Part shown: positions 35,508 through 45,825 of the stretch, piece after piece
Position numbering within the stretch: position 1 is the first letter of the stretch
How the letters are laid out: each line of letters opens with the position of its first letter
The notes under the pieces: generated by a model
What the model saw: the letters and a program-made list of their open reading frames with translations, nothing else
Told to the model about the DNA's origin: nothing
Databases searched by the model: none
Assembly (NCBI GenBank): GCA_026537415.1
Contig: JAFNMF010000001.1
Location: 829,112 to 893,111, forward strand
Direction: 5' to 3'
DNA from: Acetobacteraceae bacterium B3987
GTDB lineage: Bacteria; Pseudomonadota; Alphaproteobacteria; Acetobacterales; Acetobacteraceae
Length of the DNA stretch: 64,000 nt
Position numbers and translations under genes: made by a program

Positions 35508-36461
35508 TCAGCCCCGCGGCATACCGCTCTCTGTCACATCCCACAGCCATGCAGCACCACGCACACCGGAGCTATCACCATGACGGTTCTGCACGATCGG
35601 CGTTGTGCAAGGGGAAGTAATCACATGGCGAGGCAGCAGCTTGGGCACACGCTCATAGATGCTGGAAAGATTGGACACACCACCACCCAGCACGATCACG
35701 TCAGGGTCAAGGAAGTTGACGGCCTGAGCGCAGGCACGGGCAAAACGGTCCATATAGAGGTCCAGCGCACGGATAGCCGCTTCATCCCCATCACGGGCAG
35801 CATCCTCAATTCCGTTGGGAGAGCGGTTCCCTTCGCCCTTCCACTCCGCAGCAAGAGCGGGGCCACAAAGATAACGCTCCTGACAGCCCTCATTGCCACA
35901 GAAACACTTCCGCATGGGCATGTCTTCCGGCTTGGCCCACGGCAGAGGAATATGTCCCCACTCACCAGCAATATGGTGATGGCCGGACAGAATACGGGCA
36001 TTCGCCACGATGCCGCCGCCCATGCCGGTTCCAATAATCACACCCAGAACGGTGGAGTAGCCTTCCCCAGCACCATCAGCAGCCTCGGAGAGAGCAAAGC
36101 AGTTGGCATCATTCTCCACACGCACGGGGCGGTTGAGGCTTTCCTCCACGTCACGCTTGAACGCATTATTGTTCAGCCACGTTGCGTTGGAGTTACGAAC
36201 AAGCCCCGTCTCCGGGGAAAGAGACCCAGGGATGCCAATGCCCAGCGTGGATGTAAGCTGCGTCCCCGTGATGCGATGGGCCGGAACACAGCCGACCTTA
36301 TCTTCTGTTTGCAGCACAAGGTCGCGGATAGCCTGAATGGCCTTGTCATAAACCCCAGGGTTGGGGATACGCTCACGCAGCACTTCTCTGCCGCCACGAT
36401 CCAGCGCGAGAATTTCAATTTTCGTGCCGCCAAAATCAATTCCAAGACGATAATCAGCCAT
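35508..36461 (-). CDS. ROK family sugar kinase (fructokinase-like)
   Basis: 317 residues. ATP-binding LGIDFGGTKIEILAL, catalytic Asp region VENDANCFALSEA, GVIIGTGMGGGIV, the ROK His in HIAGEWGHIPLP and the zinc cluster CFCGNEGCQERYLCGP. Layout and zinc motif fit Mak-type fructokinase, phosphorylating fructose or a similar hexose. Glucokinase activity cannot be excluded. Followed by its own terminator; the ABM protein gene is 24 bases upstream, so the two share a transcript. Confidence 0.88.
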   Translation of the reverse strand: MADYRLGIDFGGTKIEILALDRGGREVLRERIPNPGVYDKAIQAIRDLVLQTEDKVGCVPAHRITGTQLTSTLGIGIPGSLSPETGLVRNSNATWLNNNAFKRDVEESLNRPVRVENDANCFALSEAADGAGEGYSTVLGVIIGTGMGGGIVANARILSGHHHIAGEWGHIPLPWAKPEDMPMRKCFCGNEGCQERYLCGPALAAEWKGEGNRSPNGIEDAARDGDEAAIRALDLYMDRFARACAQAVNFLDPDVIVLGGGVSNLSSIYERVPKLLPRHVITSPCTTPIVQNRHGDSSGVRGAAWLWDVTESGMPRG

Positions 36462-36485
36462 GTGGTGATTCTCCCTAAATCCAGC

Positions 36486-36788
36486 TTACGATGCGGGATG
36501 CAGCGGCTGCTGACGGATGACCTCCAGCTCGGCACCATGTTCTTTGGCAAAACCGGCCAGATGGCCAAAATGCTCACTGGCAAGATGGGCTTCAAACCCT
36601 TCCTTGCTGGCCCAGATCTCACTCACCGTGAAGCGACCTGACTTCTCAAGATCACGAGAAATCTCGTAACGCTGACAGGCCTTTTCCTTCAACGAATGAC
36701 CAGCACAGACCTGCACGGCCTTCTCCAGCTGGGCGGCTTTGTCTTCCGAAATGGAAATAAGTGCCAGAATATGGATGGTCTCACTCAT
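36486..36788 (-). CDS. ABM-domain monooxygenase (putative quinol monooxygenase)
   Basis: 100 residues from the ATG at 36788, with AAGGAGAG just before it. Small dimeric alpha-beta barrel of the antibiotic biosynthesis monooxygenase type (YgiN-like): IHILALISISEDKAAQLEKA, CQRYEISRDLEKSGRFTVSE, SEHFGHLAGF. Members oxidise quinols without cofactor or act in stress. A longer frame to 36860 lacks a ribosome-binding site. Confidence 0.82.
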   Translation of the reverse strand: MSETIHILALISISEDKAAQLEKAVQVCAGHSLKEKACQRYEISRDLEKSGRFTVSEIWASKEGFEAHLASEHFGHLAGFAKEHGAELEVIRQQPLHPAS

Positions 36789-36944
36789 CTCGACTCTCCT
36801 TGAGTTGCCATGCCCAGCTCTTGATGAAATCACACTGAGCAAAAAAGCGGCCACTAGCAAAACACATTCCCGTCAGCCAATCCTCCATCAAGGAAGGACC
36901 TCGGGCCATGCATACCTTAGCCCCTACAGGGAGTGAGCCTCACC

Positions 36945-36970
36945 AAAAAACAGGGCTATGTAAAGCCCTG
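36945..36970 (-). terminator. terminator of the gcvT transcript
   Basis: Minus-strand CAGGGCT/AGCCCTG stem with a 6-base loop and TTTTTT after it, 35 bases downstream of the gcvT stop. Confidence 0.88.
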
Positions 36971-37004
36971 CTCATAAACTCCCTTATCTGTTTTCTAAGG
37001 GTGT

Positions 37005-38147
37005 TCAGTGCCCTGTTTGCGGGATGAAAGGCAGAGCCGTTACGACAACCGTATGGGGCTGTCCTGCTTCATCTGTGGCATAAAGTGTTGTGCCTTCCAC
37101 CGCATGAGAGGGAGTAACGTACCCCATAGCAATCATGGCCCGCAGAGTCGGACTGAAACAGCCGGAAGTAATACGCCCGACACGGTCGGTTTTCTCTTCA
37201 TCGGAGAACAGTTCCACATCGGCACCCAACAGAACATCATCCTGAGGTCGCAGGCCGACACGCTGGCGATAGATACCATGTTCCATCTGCCCCTCGATCG
37301 TCTCGGCACCGGGATAGCCACCAGCCCGCTCACCACCGGCACGACGACAAGCGGCTATACTACCGACCAAAGCAGCTTCAACCGGTGATGTCGCCTTATC
37401 AATATCGGCCCCATACAGGCATAGTCCGGCTTCCATACGCAGGCTATTGCGGGTAGCCAGCCCGGCAGGTGCCACATCCGGGTCTGCCAAGAGGCGACGG
37501 GCAAAGGCTTCCGCCTGCTCGGCCGCTATGGAAATATCAAACCCTTCCATCCCCGTATAACCGAAGCGGGCGACGATAATACTCCCACCTTCCCACGGCA
37601 TTTCGACACTGTCCCGATACTTCATACCCGCAATGACCTGCGGCTCCAGAACACGAGATAGAACCTCTGCCGATTGCGGCCCCTGCAAGGACAGCATGGC
37701 CCGATCAAACTCCCGGATCAGCTTACAGTCATCACCAATGGCATTTTCGAGATAGTCGGCATTATCTTCCCGGTTCGGACCATTCAACATCAGCAGGAAA
37801 TCATTTTCCTGCCGGGAAATGGCCAGATCATCCCGGATGCCCCCCTGATCGGTCGTCAACAGGCCATAACATACCCGATTCTTCTCAAGCCCCTTGATGT
37901 CCAGAGGCATCAGAGCTTCGAGGGCCTCGGCTGCAATAGCAGGGTTATCCTCTTTAGCACGGACACGGACCTGCCCCAGAAAGGAAATATCAAACAGCCC
38001 CGCCTGTTTGCGGGTATGGAGATGCTCCACTTCCATGCCAGAAGGGTAATGCTCGGGCAGGGCATAACCTGCATAGCTTCCCATCGTGGCATTCAGCTCT
38101 TCATGCAGGGCCTGAAGGGGGCTGGGCTTCAATGTTTCATCCGTCAT
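37005..38147 (-). CDS. gcvT: glycine cleavage system aminomethyltransferase (T protein)
   Basis: 380 residues from the ATG at 38147 (MTDETLKPSPLQ, AGGA before it). Moves the aminomethyl carbon of lipoyl-bound glycine to tetrahydrofolate. Seen: MEVEHLHTRKQAGLFDISFLG, NRVCYGLLTTDQGGIRDD, SLQGPQSAEVL, RFGYTGMEGFDI, LRMEAGLCLYGAD. gcvH and gcvP, usually adjacent, are not here, and no glycine riboswitch was recognised. It follows panB after a 108-base gap on the same strand; PanB consumes the methylene-folate that GcvT makes. Confidence 0.93.
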   Translation of the reverse strand: MTDETLKPSPLQALHEELNATMGSYAGYALPEHYPSGMEVEHLHTRKQAGLFDISFLGQVRVRAKEDNPAIAAEALEALMPLDIKGLEKNRVCYGLLTTDQGGIRDDLAISRQENDFLLMLNGPNREDNADYLENAIGDDCKLIREFDRAMLSLQGPQSAEVLSRVLEPQVIAGMKYRDSVEMPWEGGSIIVARFGYTGMEGFDISIAAEQAEAFARRLLADPDVAPAGLATRNSLRMEAGLCLYGADIDKATSPVEAALVGSIAACRRAGGERAGGYPGAETIEGQMEHGIYRQRVGLRPQDDVLLGADVELFSDEEKTDRVGRITSGCFSPTLRAMIAMGYVTPSHAVEGTTLYATDEAGQPHTVVVTALPFIPQTGH

Positions 38148-38255
38148 TCTGTTTTCATCCTGTAAATACAGGGGGAAGTAAACCACTCTGCCAGCTTCAT
38201 CCCCATCTGACAATCCGGGTGAACGCACCCTCTGCCAAGCTATATGTGAGAGGGA

Positions 38256-39089
38256 TCAGCCCTTCATCTTCAGAGCAGCCAGAACATCAGGCTTCATGCT
38301 CACGCTCTGCGCCTGTGTCGGGAAAGACCCTTCCTCCACCTGCCGGACATAATGGGAAAGTGCCCCGACCATCTGCTCGCCAATCTCAGCAAAACGATGG
38401 GCATGGCGAGGTGATTTGCCTTCAAAAAGACCCAGCACGTCATGCCAGACCTGAACCTGCCCATCACAACCCGGCCCAGCCCCGATCCCGATGGTCGGAA
38501 TCGTCAATGACCGGGACACAAGTTCAGCCAGTTCAGACGGGATGACCTCTAGCACGACACCGAAGGCCCCGGCTTCCTCCAGCGCACGGGCATCATCCAG
38601 CAGCTTGCGAGCTGCCTCTACCTGCTTGGCCTGCGCCCGCAGGCCAATCTGATGCTGTGCCTGCGGTGTCAGACCCAGATGCCCCATGACAGGCACTCCC
38701 ATCTCCGTCAGACGGCGGACAATCGGGGCAATCTCCCGACCGCCTTCCAGCTTCAGGGCCTGCCCGCCCCCTTCCTGCATCACACGCCGGGCGGCATCCA
38801 CCGCATCCTGCTCAGTTGCATAGGAAAGGAAGGGCAGGTCCACCACGATGAGAGCCTTATGGCTGCCACGCCGGACCATCTGGGCATGGTAGATCATATC
38901 ATCCACACGCACGGGCAGAGTGGTGTCCTGCCCCTGCATGACCATACCCAGAGAATCCCCCACCAGAATGACCGGCACACCCGCCTGCTCGGCAATCAGG
39001 GCCGAGGCGTAATCATAGACTGTGAGCATGGCGATCCGCCGGCCCTCATCCTTCATTTTCTGAAAGTCTGCGATTGTTGTCCGGCGCAT
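38256..39089 (-). CDS. panB: 3-methyl-2-oxobutanoate hydroxymethyltransferase
   Basis: 277 residues. First committed step of pantothenate synthesis: transfers a hydroxymethyl group from methylene-tetrahydrofolate to ketoisovalerate. Seen: IAMLTVYDYASALIAEQAG, VGDSLGMVMQG, DDMIYHAQMVRRG, VVDLPFLSY, AALKLEGG-type KLEGGREI, MGHLGLTPQ and IPTIGIGAGPGCDGQV. Ketoisovalerate comes from the IlvBC route encoded a few kb to the right. Confidence 0.95.
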   Translation of the reverse strand: MRRTTIADFQKMKDEGRRIAMLTVYDYASALIAEQAGVPVILVGDSLGMVMQGQDTTLPVRVDDMIYHAQMVRRGSHKALIVVDLPFLSYATEQDAVDAARRVMQEGGGQALKLEGGREIAPIVRRLTEMGVPVMGHLGLTPQAQHQIGLRAQAKQVEAARKLLDDARALEEAGAFGVVLEVIPSELAELVSRSLTIPTIGIGAGPGCDGQVQVWHDVLGLFEGKSPRHAHRFAEIGEQMVGALSHYVRQVEEGSFPTQAQSVSMKPDVLAALKMKG

Positions 39090-39112
39090 GATGGGGTTCC
39101 TTCTCTATGACC

Positions 39113-39988
39113 TCACGAACGGGGGAGGTTCTGGGCGATATAAGGAGGCAGACTGAAAGAGGCAACATGCACCTCTGGTGTCCAATACTGGCAGCTTGCC
39201 TCAATGCCCTTTGCACGACGGGCCAGTTCGGCCACATCCAGCTTATGGGGCGGTGTGCCCTTCTTGGCCATACCCAGCGTCATGAACCCACCGACATAGG
39301 TCGGCACAGCGGCCAGATAAGCCGTGACATGAGGGAAGAACTTCGCACGGCGAGCCGTTGTCTCCCGCAGCTCATCCGCCTGCTGGAAGGGAACGCCACA
39401 CTGATTGACGATGATCCCTTCATCCGAAAGGATACGGGCACAATTCTTGTAAAAATCATCCGTAAACAGCACATCGCCCACACCAATCGGGTCCGTACTA
39501 TCTACGATAATGACATCAAAGGACGCATCGCCGGCTTTCTTGACGTAATCGATCCCATCCCCAACGATGACCTCGGCCCGTGGGTCGTTCCACGCATCCT
39601 TGCCGAACATCGGCAGGTGCTGTTTGGAAAGTTCGATCACATCGCCATCAATCTCCACCATGACAGCTTTCTCGACCGTTTCATGCTGAAGGACACGACG
39701 CAGCACACCGCCATCACCAGCCCCGATGATGAGAACACATTTCGGGTTCGGGTGCATGAAGAGCGGCACATGGGCCAGCATCTCCTGATAGATGAACTCA
39801 TCCCGTTCCGTGATCTGCACGATGCCATCCAGCACCAGCACACGACCGTGGCTGCTGCTCTCAAAAATGCGGATGTCCTGGAATGGTGATTTCTTATGAA
39901 CCAGCTCTTTCACCACTTTGAAACGCTGACCCCAATCGGGATAAAGGGCCTCGTTAAACCAGGTCCCGGAAGATGTGCCAGATGTCAT
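39113..39988 (-). CDS. speE: spermidine synthase
   Basis: 291 residues. Transfers aminopropyl from decarboxylated S-adenosylmethionine to putrescine. Seen: LVLDGIVQITERDEFIYQEM, VLIIGAGDGGVLRRVLQH, VEIDGDVIELSKQHLP, VGDGIDYVKK, VIIVDSTDPIGVG. Its substrate is made by SpeD, encoded 185 bases upstream in the same direction. Confidence 0.95.
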   Translation of the reverse strand: MTSGTSSGTWFNEALYPDWGQRFKVVKELVHKKSPFQDIRIFESSSHGRVLVLDGIVQITERDEFIYQEMLAHVPLFMHPNPKCVLIIGAGDGGVLRRVLQHETVEKAVMVEIDGDVIELSKQHLPMFGKDAWNDPRAEVIVGDGIDYVKKAGDASFDVIIVDSTDPIGVGDVLFTDDFYKNCARILSDEGIIVNQCGVPFQQADELRETTARRAKFFPHVTAYLAAVPTYVGGFMTLGMAKKGTPPHKLDVAELARRAKGIEASCQYWTPEVHVASFSLPPYIAQNLPRS

Positions 39989-40173
39989 GGCGGCATCCTT
40001 TCTTCATTACAGGGCCACACCTTGCCAGCCGGTCTTCTTGCGGAACAGGCAGCAAGGCACGCAGCCCCCAGCCCCGTTCTTTACACCCAGCCAGACAGGT
40101 CTGACCAGCAAACGGGAACAACACTATAATCTATGGGAAAACAGGGAGAAAACCCGGTCTTTCCTAATCCAGC

Positions 40174-40656
40174 TTACCGGCCCGTATGCCGTGTCTCGCT
40201 GACACGCCCACGTCGGAAAGCATCAATCTCTACACGTCCTGCCTGAAACAGCTCCTGCATGACAGGAATGGACATATTAGGATCGCACACACCGCACATG
40301 AAAATATCAACAGCGGCGAAGTGACGCTCAGGCCATGTATGGATGGAAATATGGCTCTCGGCCAGTACCAGCACACCAGACACACCGCCATTAGGTGTGA
40401 AATGATGGAAATGACCATGAAGAATGGTCGCCCCGGCTGCCTCGGCAGCACGCCTTAAAGTGGCGTCGATCTGTTCGGGGTCATCAAGATTTCTGGCGTT
40501 CCAGAAATCGATGAGAAGATGGTTCCCTGCGTAGGTAATACCACCACGCTTAATGAAAAAGTCCTTACAGTCCTCAAAGACCGTGTCGATTGCCTCAGTG
40601 TTCTGGATATCTCTCGGAAGGTCCGATTCCATCCCCAGTCGAGCAAGTGCGTCCAT
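40174..40656 (-). CDS. speD: S-adenosylmethionine decarboxylase proenzyme
   Basis: 160 residues of the short SpeD class. It cleaves itself before a Ser to make the pyruvoyl cofactor: the site is Ser in VLAESHISIHTWPE. Also seen: GATILHGHFHHF, AAVDIFMCGVCDPNMSI. Supplies decarboxylated S-adenosylmethionine to SpeE. The N-terminus has about 45 extra residues compared with the 115-125-residue short form. Confidence 0.93.
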   Translation of the reverse strand: MDALARLGMESDLPRDIQNTEAIDTVFEDCKDFFIKRGGITYAGNHLLIDFWNARNLDDPEQIDATLRRAAEAAGATILHGHFHHFTPNGGVSGVLVLAESHISIHTWPERHFAAVDIFMCGVCDPNMSIPVMQELFQAGRVEIDAFRRGRVSETRHTGR

Positions 40657-40791
40657 AACGTACTCCTGAACCAGCAGATTGCCGCAGCCTTTCCCAATGA
40701 AGGAGCGGAAGCGTGACCTCTAAGGTAATATAAGGCTTAACGCAACTCTATTCTGTACCTCCCGACAGTAAATGCCCAAATGTTGTCACAA

Positions 40792-40821
40792 TAAAAAATG
40801 GGGAGGAAAATCCTCCCCATT
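40792..40821 (-). terminator. terminator of ilvC
   Basis: Perfect AATGGGGAGGA/TCCTCCCCATT stem with a 3-base loop; on the minus strand it runs into TTTTTTATT, 24 bases after the ilvC stop. Confidence 0.93.
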
Positions 40822-40844
40822 CGCAACTAGCTGTAAAAAAGACC

Positions 40845-41927
<1,083 letters not shown>

Positions 41928-42002
41928 TTACTCCCCAGATACACAACACTCAATCCTGCCGCCTTCATCTGAAAAATGTCAGGCGACTGGTAAAACTGTC
42001 AT

Positions 42003-43781
42003 TCAGACGAGGCGTTTGCCTTCTTCCGTCAGCTCCGCACCACCAAAGACACGATCCGGCCCCAGAAGCATCTGGTCATGGCTGGCCCCTGACGGGATCA
42101 TCGGGAAGCAGCATTCTTCCTGCTCCACATGCACATCCACCAACACCGGCCCTTCATGAGTCAGCATAGTGTTGATGGCGTCATCCAACCCACCCTTCGT
42201 CTCAACTCGCAGACCAAGGATGCCGAATGATTCCGCCAGCTTCACGAAATCCGGCAGGGCCGCACTGTAGGACTGGGAATAGCGTGACTCATGCACCAGC
42301 TCCTGCCACTGCCGCACCATACCCATATACTGGTTGTTCAGGATGAAAATCTTCACCGGCAGGCGGTACTGCGCAATAGTGCCTAACTCCTGAATATTCA
42401 TCAGGGTAGACGCTTCACCGGCAATATCAATCACCAGCCCCTCAGGGTGGGCAATCTGTGCGCCAACGGCGGCAGGCAGACCATAGCCCATGGTTCCCAG
42501 ACCGCCAGACGTCAGCCAGTGATTGGGCTTATCAAAACCGAAATGCTGAGCCGCCCACATCTGATGCTGCCCGACCTCGGTGGACACGAAACAATCCCGA
42601 CCGCTGGCTTTCACCTCCTCATAAAGGCGGCTGATAGCATATTGCGGCTTGATGATGGCCGTATCAGCCTCATCCTGCTCAAACCCAAAACCTTTAACGG
42701 CACGCCACTGCTCGATCTCCTGCCACCAACCGGACAGGTCCGGAGCGGCTGTATCCCCCCAACCCTCCAGAAGAGCCTTTAGCGTGGCCTTGAGATCACC
42801 TTGAAGGGCGACATCAACCTTCACAATCTTACCAAATTCACGGGGATCAATATCCGCCTGAATCTTGAAAGAATGAGGTGAGAACCCATCAACACGGCCT
42901 GTCACCCGGTCATCAAAACGGGCACCCAGAGCAACCAGCACATCGCAATCATGCGCTGCCATGTTGGCTTCCACAGAGCCGTGCATCCCCAACATTCCCA
43001 GGAAATGATCGCTGGAAGACGGATAGGCACCCAGTCCCATCAGTGTGGATGTCACAGGAAAACCTGTCTTCTCTGCCAGCTGTCGCAGCAGCTTTGCCGC
43101 TTCCGGTCCTGCATTGATGACACCACCACCTACATAAAGCAGCGGCTTGCGGGCCTTCTTCAGGGCCTCGACAGCACGGCTGACCGCCTGTGCATCCAGA
43201 GAGACCTTAGCCTTTTCCTCTGCTGTCTCTGCCGGACGGGGCGGCAAGGGAGCTTCGGAAACTGTGATGTTCTTGGGCAGGTCCACCAGAACCGGGCCGG
43301 GGCGACCGGATCTGGCCAGAGCAAACGCCTTACGCAGGGTCGGAGCCAGAGCTTCAACTTCACGTACCTGAACACTGTTCTTGGTCGCTGGGCGGGTAAT
43401 GCTCACCATGTCCGCTTCCTGAAACGCATCCTTGCCGATCAGCGGCACGGGCACCTGACCTGCCAAACAGACCAGCGGAATGGAATCCATCTTTGCATCC
43501 ATCAGGCCCGTCACGGCATTGGTCGCACCAGGGCCGGATGTCACCAACACCACACCAACCTTACCTGTGGAACGAGCATAGGCTTCTGCCGCATGGGTCG
43601 CCGCCTGCTCATGCCGGACCAGAATATGACGGATCTTCTTCTGCCGGAACAGGGCGTCATAAATAGGAAGGACTGCGCCACCGGGATAGCCGAAAATAAC
43701 ATCCACGCCTTCTTCTTCAAGAACACGGAGGACGACCTCGGCACCTGTTGCCATCATTTGGGCTGTCTCGCTGGCGGGCAT
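42003..43781 (-). CDS. ilvB: acetolactate synthase large subunit
   Basis: 592 residues. Thiamine-diphosphate enzyme that joins two pyruvates, or pyruvate and 2-ketobutyrate. Seen: FGYPGGAVLPIYDAL, the catalytic Glu in VRHEQAATHAAEAYAR, TSGPGATNAVTG, FQEADMVSITRPATK, GTMGYGLPAAVGAQ and the cofactor region DIAGEASTLMNIQEL...FILNNQYMGMV. The regulatory small subunit gene (ilvH/ilvN), usually between ilvB and ilvC, is absent here. Confidence 0.95.
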   Translation of the reverse strand: MPASETAQMMATGAEVVLRVLEEEGVDVIFGYPGGAVLPIYDALFRQKKIRHILVRHEQAATHAAEAYARSTGKVGVVLVTSGPGATNAVTGLMDAKMDSIPLVCLAGQVPVPLIGKDAFQEADMVSITRPATKNSVQVREVEALAPTLRKAFALARSGRPGPVLVDLPKNITVSEAPLPPRPAETAEEKAKVSLDAQAVSRAVEALKKARKPLLYVGGGVINAGPEAAKLLRQLAEKTGFPVTSTLMGLGAYPSSSDHFLGMLGMHGSVEANMAAHDCDVLVALGARFDDRVTGRVDGFSPHSFKIQADIDPREFGKIVKVDVALQGDLKATLKALLEGWGDTAAPDLSGWWQEIEQWRAVKGFGFEQDEADTAIIKPQYAISRLYEEVKASGRDCFVSTEVGQHQMWAAQHFGFDKPNHWLTSGGLGTMGYGLPAAVGAQIAHPEGLVIDIAGEASTLMNIQELGTIAQYRLPVKIFILNNQYMGMVRQWQELVHESRYSQSYSAALPDFVKLAESFGILGLRVETKGGLDDAINTMLTHEGPVLVDVHVEQEECCFPMIPSGASHDQMLLGPDRVFGGAELTEEGKRLV

Positions 43782-43837
43782 GGCGTATTCCTTCTGCCGG
43801 TTAACGCAACGGTTCTGCTCTATCGCTCTGAAACGAG

Positions 43838-44803
43838 TCAGTCAATTCTGGATGATATGAAATATTCAATTTCTTGCATTTTTTTACTCGAAAAGAACTC
43901 TTTCATGCCTGTTCTTTGAAATATTATTTCGCCATCTCCCTCCCGACTCAACCTATGGTGGCGGAACCATGTGGCTTGCCGGCGGGTATAGCGGCCAATG
44001 GCACGGGTCGCTGCCAGCCGGGCATCTTCCATACTGCTTTGCCCTGCCAGTACCTGCCCCAACTCCGGCACGCCATGAGCCCTCATAGCTGGAAGAGTGG
44101 GAGACAGGTTCTGCGTACGCAGAGCCGCTACTTCATCCAACGCCCCTGCCGCCACCATAGCGTCAAAACGCTGAACAATGGCAGCCCGCAACTCATCACG
44201 AGGCGGATCAAGCTGAAGCGAAATGAAACGATAAGGTGCGGCTGGCAAGGCCTTATCTTCCCGCCATGAAGCCAGCCCCCGGCCTGTCCCTACAAAAACC
44301 TCCCACGCACGGCTTATTCTTTGGGAATCCTGCTCATGAAGCTGAGAGGCCGTTTGAGGGTCTAGCTGCATCAATTTTTCGTGCAGTGCCTCCGGGCCAA
44401 TCTCCGCCAACAGAGTGCGGGCTTGTTGGCGGGCTTCCTCTCCGGGGTCGGGCACTTCTACAAGGCCATCGGTCAGGGCACGAAGGTACATGCCTGTCCC
44501 ACCACAAAGGATCGGTAACCGCCCGTCCCGGCGGCAAGCGGCCATTTCTGCCAGAACCTGCTCCCGCCACCAGGCCACACTCCCCGGTGTAGCCGCTGGC
44601 AAAACGCCATAAAGGCGATGAGGAATCGCCGCTTCTTCTTCCTCACTCGGACGGGCTGTGAGGATGCGCAGCTCCCTATAAACCTGCATGGAATCTGCAT
44701 TGATGACCGTACCACAATACAGGTCTGCCAAATGAAAGGCCAAAGCCGACTTGCCCGAACAGGTCGGCCCCGCCACAATAAGGGCGTTTTCAGAAGAGTT
44801 CAT
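43838..44803 (-). CDS. miaA: tRNA dimethylallyltransferase
   Basis: 321 residues. Adds an isopentenyl group to A37 of tRNAs reading codons that begin with U. Seen: P-loop IVAGPTCSGKSALAF, INADSMQVYRELRILTARPS, LCGGTGMYLRALTDGL, RISRAWEVFVGTGRGLASW, TRAIGRYTRRQATWFRHH. Convergence of IlvB and MiaA on one strand; serB is divergent 44 bases away. Confidence 0.95.
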   Translation of the reverse strand: MNSSENALIVAGPTCSGKSALAFHLADLYCGTVINADSMQVYRELRILTARPSEEEEAAIPHRLYGVLPAATPGSVAWWREQVLAEMAACRRDGRLPILCGGTGMYLRALTDGLVEVPDPGEEARQQARTLLAEIGPEALHEKLMQLDPQTASQLHEQDSQRISRAWEVFVGTGRGLASWREDKALPAAPYRFISLQLDPPRDELRAAIVQRFDAMVAAGALDEVAALRTQNLSPTLPAMRAHGVPELGQVLAGQSSMEDARLAATRAIGRYTRRQATWFRHHRLSREGDGEIIFQRTGMKEFFSSKKMQEIEYFISSRID

Positions 44804-44847
44804 ACACTTATTCTGCCATATCTTCTGATCTTTTAGCGAGAGATGTC

Positions 44848-45741
44848 ATGTCCCTTCCCTGTGTTCTGACTCTTGTTGCCAATCGCCGCCACGGGACTCT
44901 TCCCAAAGAGGCGATCGACATTGCCCGCAATCTTGTCAAAGGTGAATCACCGGTCGTTCTGTCCGAAGGTGAAGCCGTTGACATTTTCTGCCCGCCTCCC
45001 GGCCCCGGTGATGCCACGCCTGCAACAATCCGTGCCGCCCTTGCTCCCTACAAGGTCGATGCCATTCTCACCAAGACCCGTGGCCGCCGCAAAGCCGTGC
45101 TTGTCTCTGACATGGACAGCACTATTTTTGATGGCGAAACACTGGATGATCTGGCCAAAGCAACAGGCACGGGCGATTATGTAGCCGAAATCACTCAGCG
45201 TGCCATGAATGGCGAGATGGAATTTGATGAATCCCTCCGCAAGCGCACTATCGGCCTGAAGGGGCATCCTGAATCCCTGCTGCACGATGTTCTGGAGCGT
45301 CTTCCTTTCACGGACGGCATCAAGGAACTGGTGCAGACCATGAAGGCCAACGGCGCACGCACGGCTCTCATTTCCGGTGGTTTCGACTGGTTCACCGAGC
45401 GGGCTGCCAAAAAACTTGGCTTTGATGAGCATTACGGCAACAAGCTTGAGATCAAGGACGGAATCATCACTGGTCAGCTGCTTGGTGACATTCTCGGCCC
45501 CGATGCCAAGAAAGAGCATCTAGAAGCCATCTGTGCCGAGCGGGGCGTCAAGCTCTCTGCCAGCCTGACGACGGGTGACGGTGCCAACGACATCCCCATG
45601 CTCAAAGCCGCTGGTCTTGGCATTGCCTATCACGCCAAGCCAAATGTCCGGCAGGTGATCGAACAGCAGGTCAATTTTGCCGGGATGCGTGTGCATCTCT
45701 TTGCACAGGGCTATAAGGCTTCTGACATCGTAACTGACTGA
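44848..45741 (+). CDS. serB: phosphoserine phosphatase
   Basis: 297 residues, HAD superfamily. Final step of serine synthesis. Motif I SDMDSTIFDGETLDDLAKATG with the nucleophile Asp, motif II ALISGGFDWFTERAAK, motif III/IV LTTGDGANDIPMLKAAGLG. The N-terminal 80 residues form the extra domain seen in proteobacterial SerB. Confidence 0.95.
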   Translation: MSLPCVLTLVANRRHGTLPKEAIDIARNLVKGESPVVLSEGEAVDIFCPPPGPGDATPATIRAALAPYKVDAILTKTRGRRKAVLVSDMDSTIFDGETLDDLAKATGTGDYVAEITQRAMNGEMEFDESLRKRTIGLKGHPESLLHDVLERLPFTDGIKELVQTMKANGARTALISGGFDWFTERAAKKLGFDEHYGNKLEIKDGIITGQLLGDILGPDAKKEHLEAICAERGVKLSASLTTGDGANDIPMLKAAGLGIAYHAKPNVRQVIEQQVNFAGMRVHLFAQGYKASDIVTD

Positions 45742-45791
45742 TAAATATTTCTTTTCCTGTGTCTTCAGCTGCTGGTCGATGACACAGGCAT

Positions 45792-45825
45792 GGCCTGCCG
45801 CCCTTAAAAGCGGCGGGCTTTTTTT
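45792..45825 (+). terminator. terminator of serB
   Basis: GCCTGCCGC/GCGGCGGGC stem (one G-U) with an 8-base loop, followed by TTTTTTT. It overlaps the last codons of the convergent DUF721 gene. Confidence 0.8.

Noticed and set aside
38100-38256. Glycine riboswitch before gcvT
   Set aside because: The 108-base gap has no paired aptamer-like structure that I could recognise.
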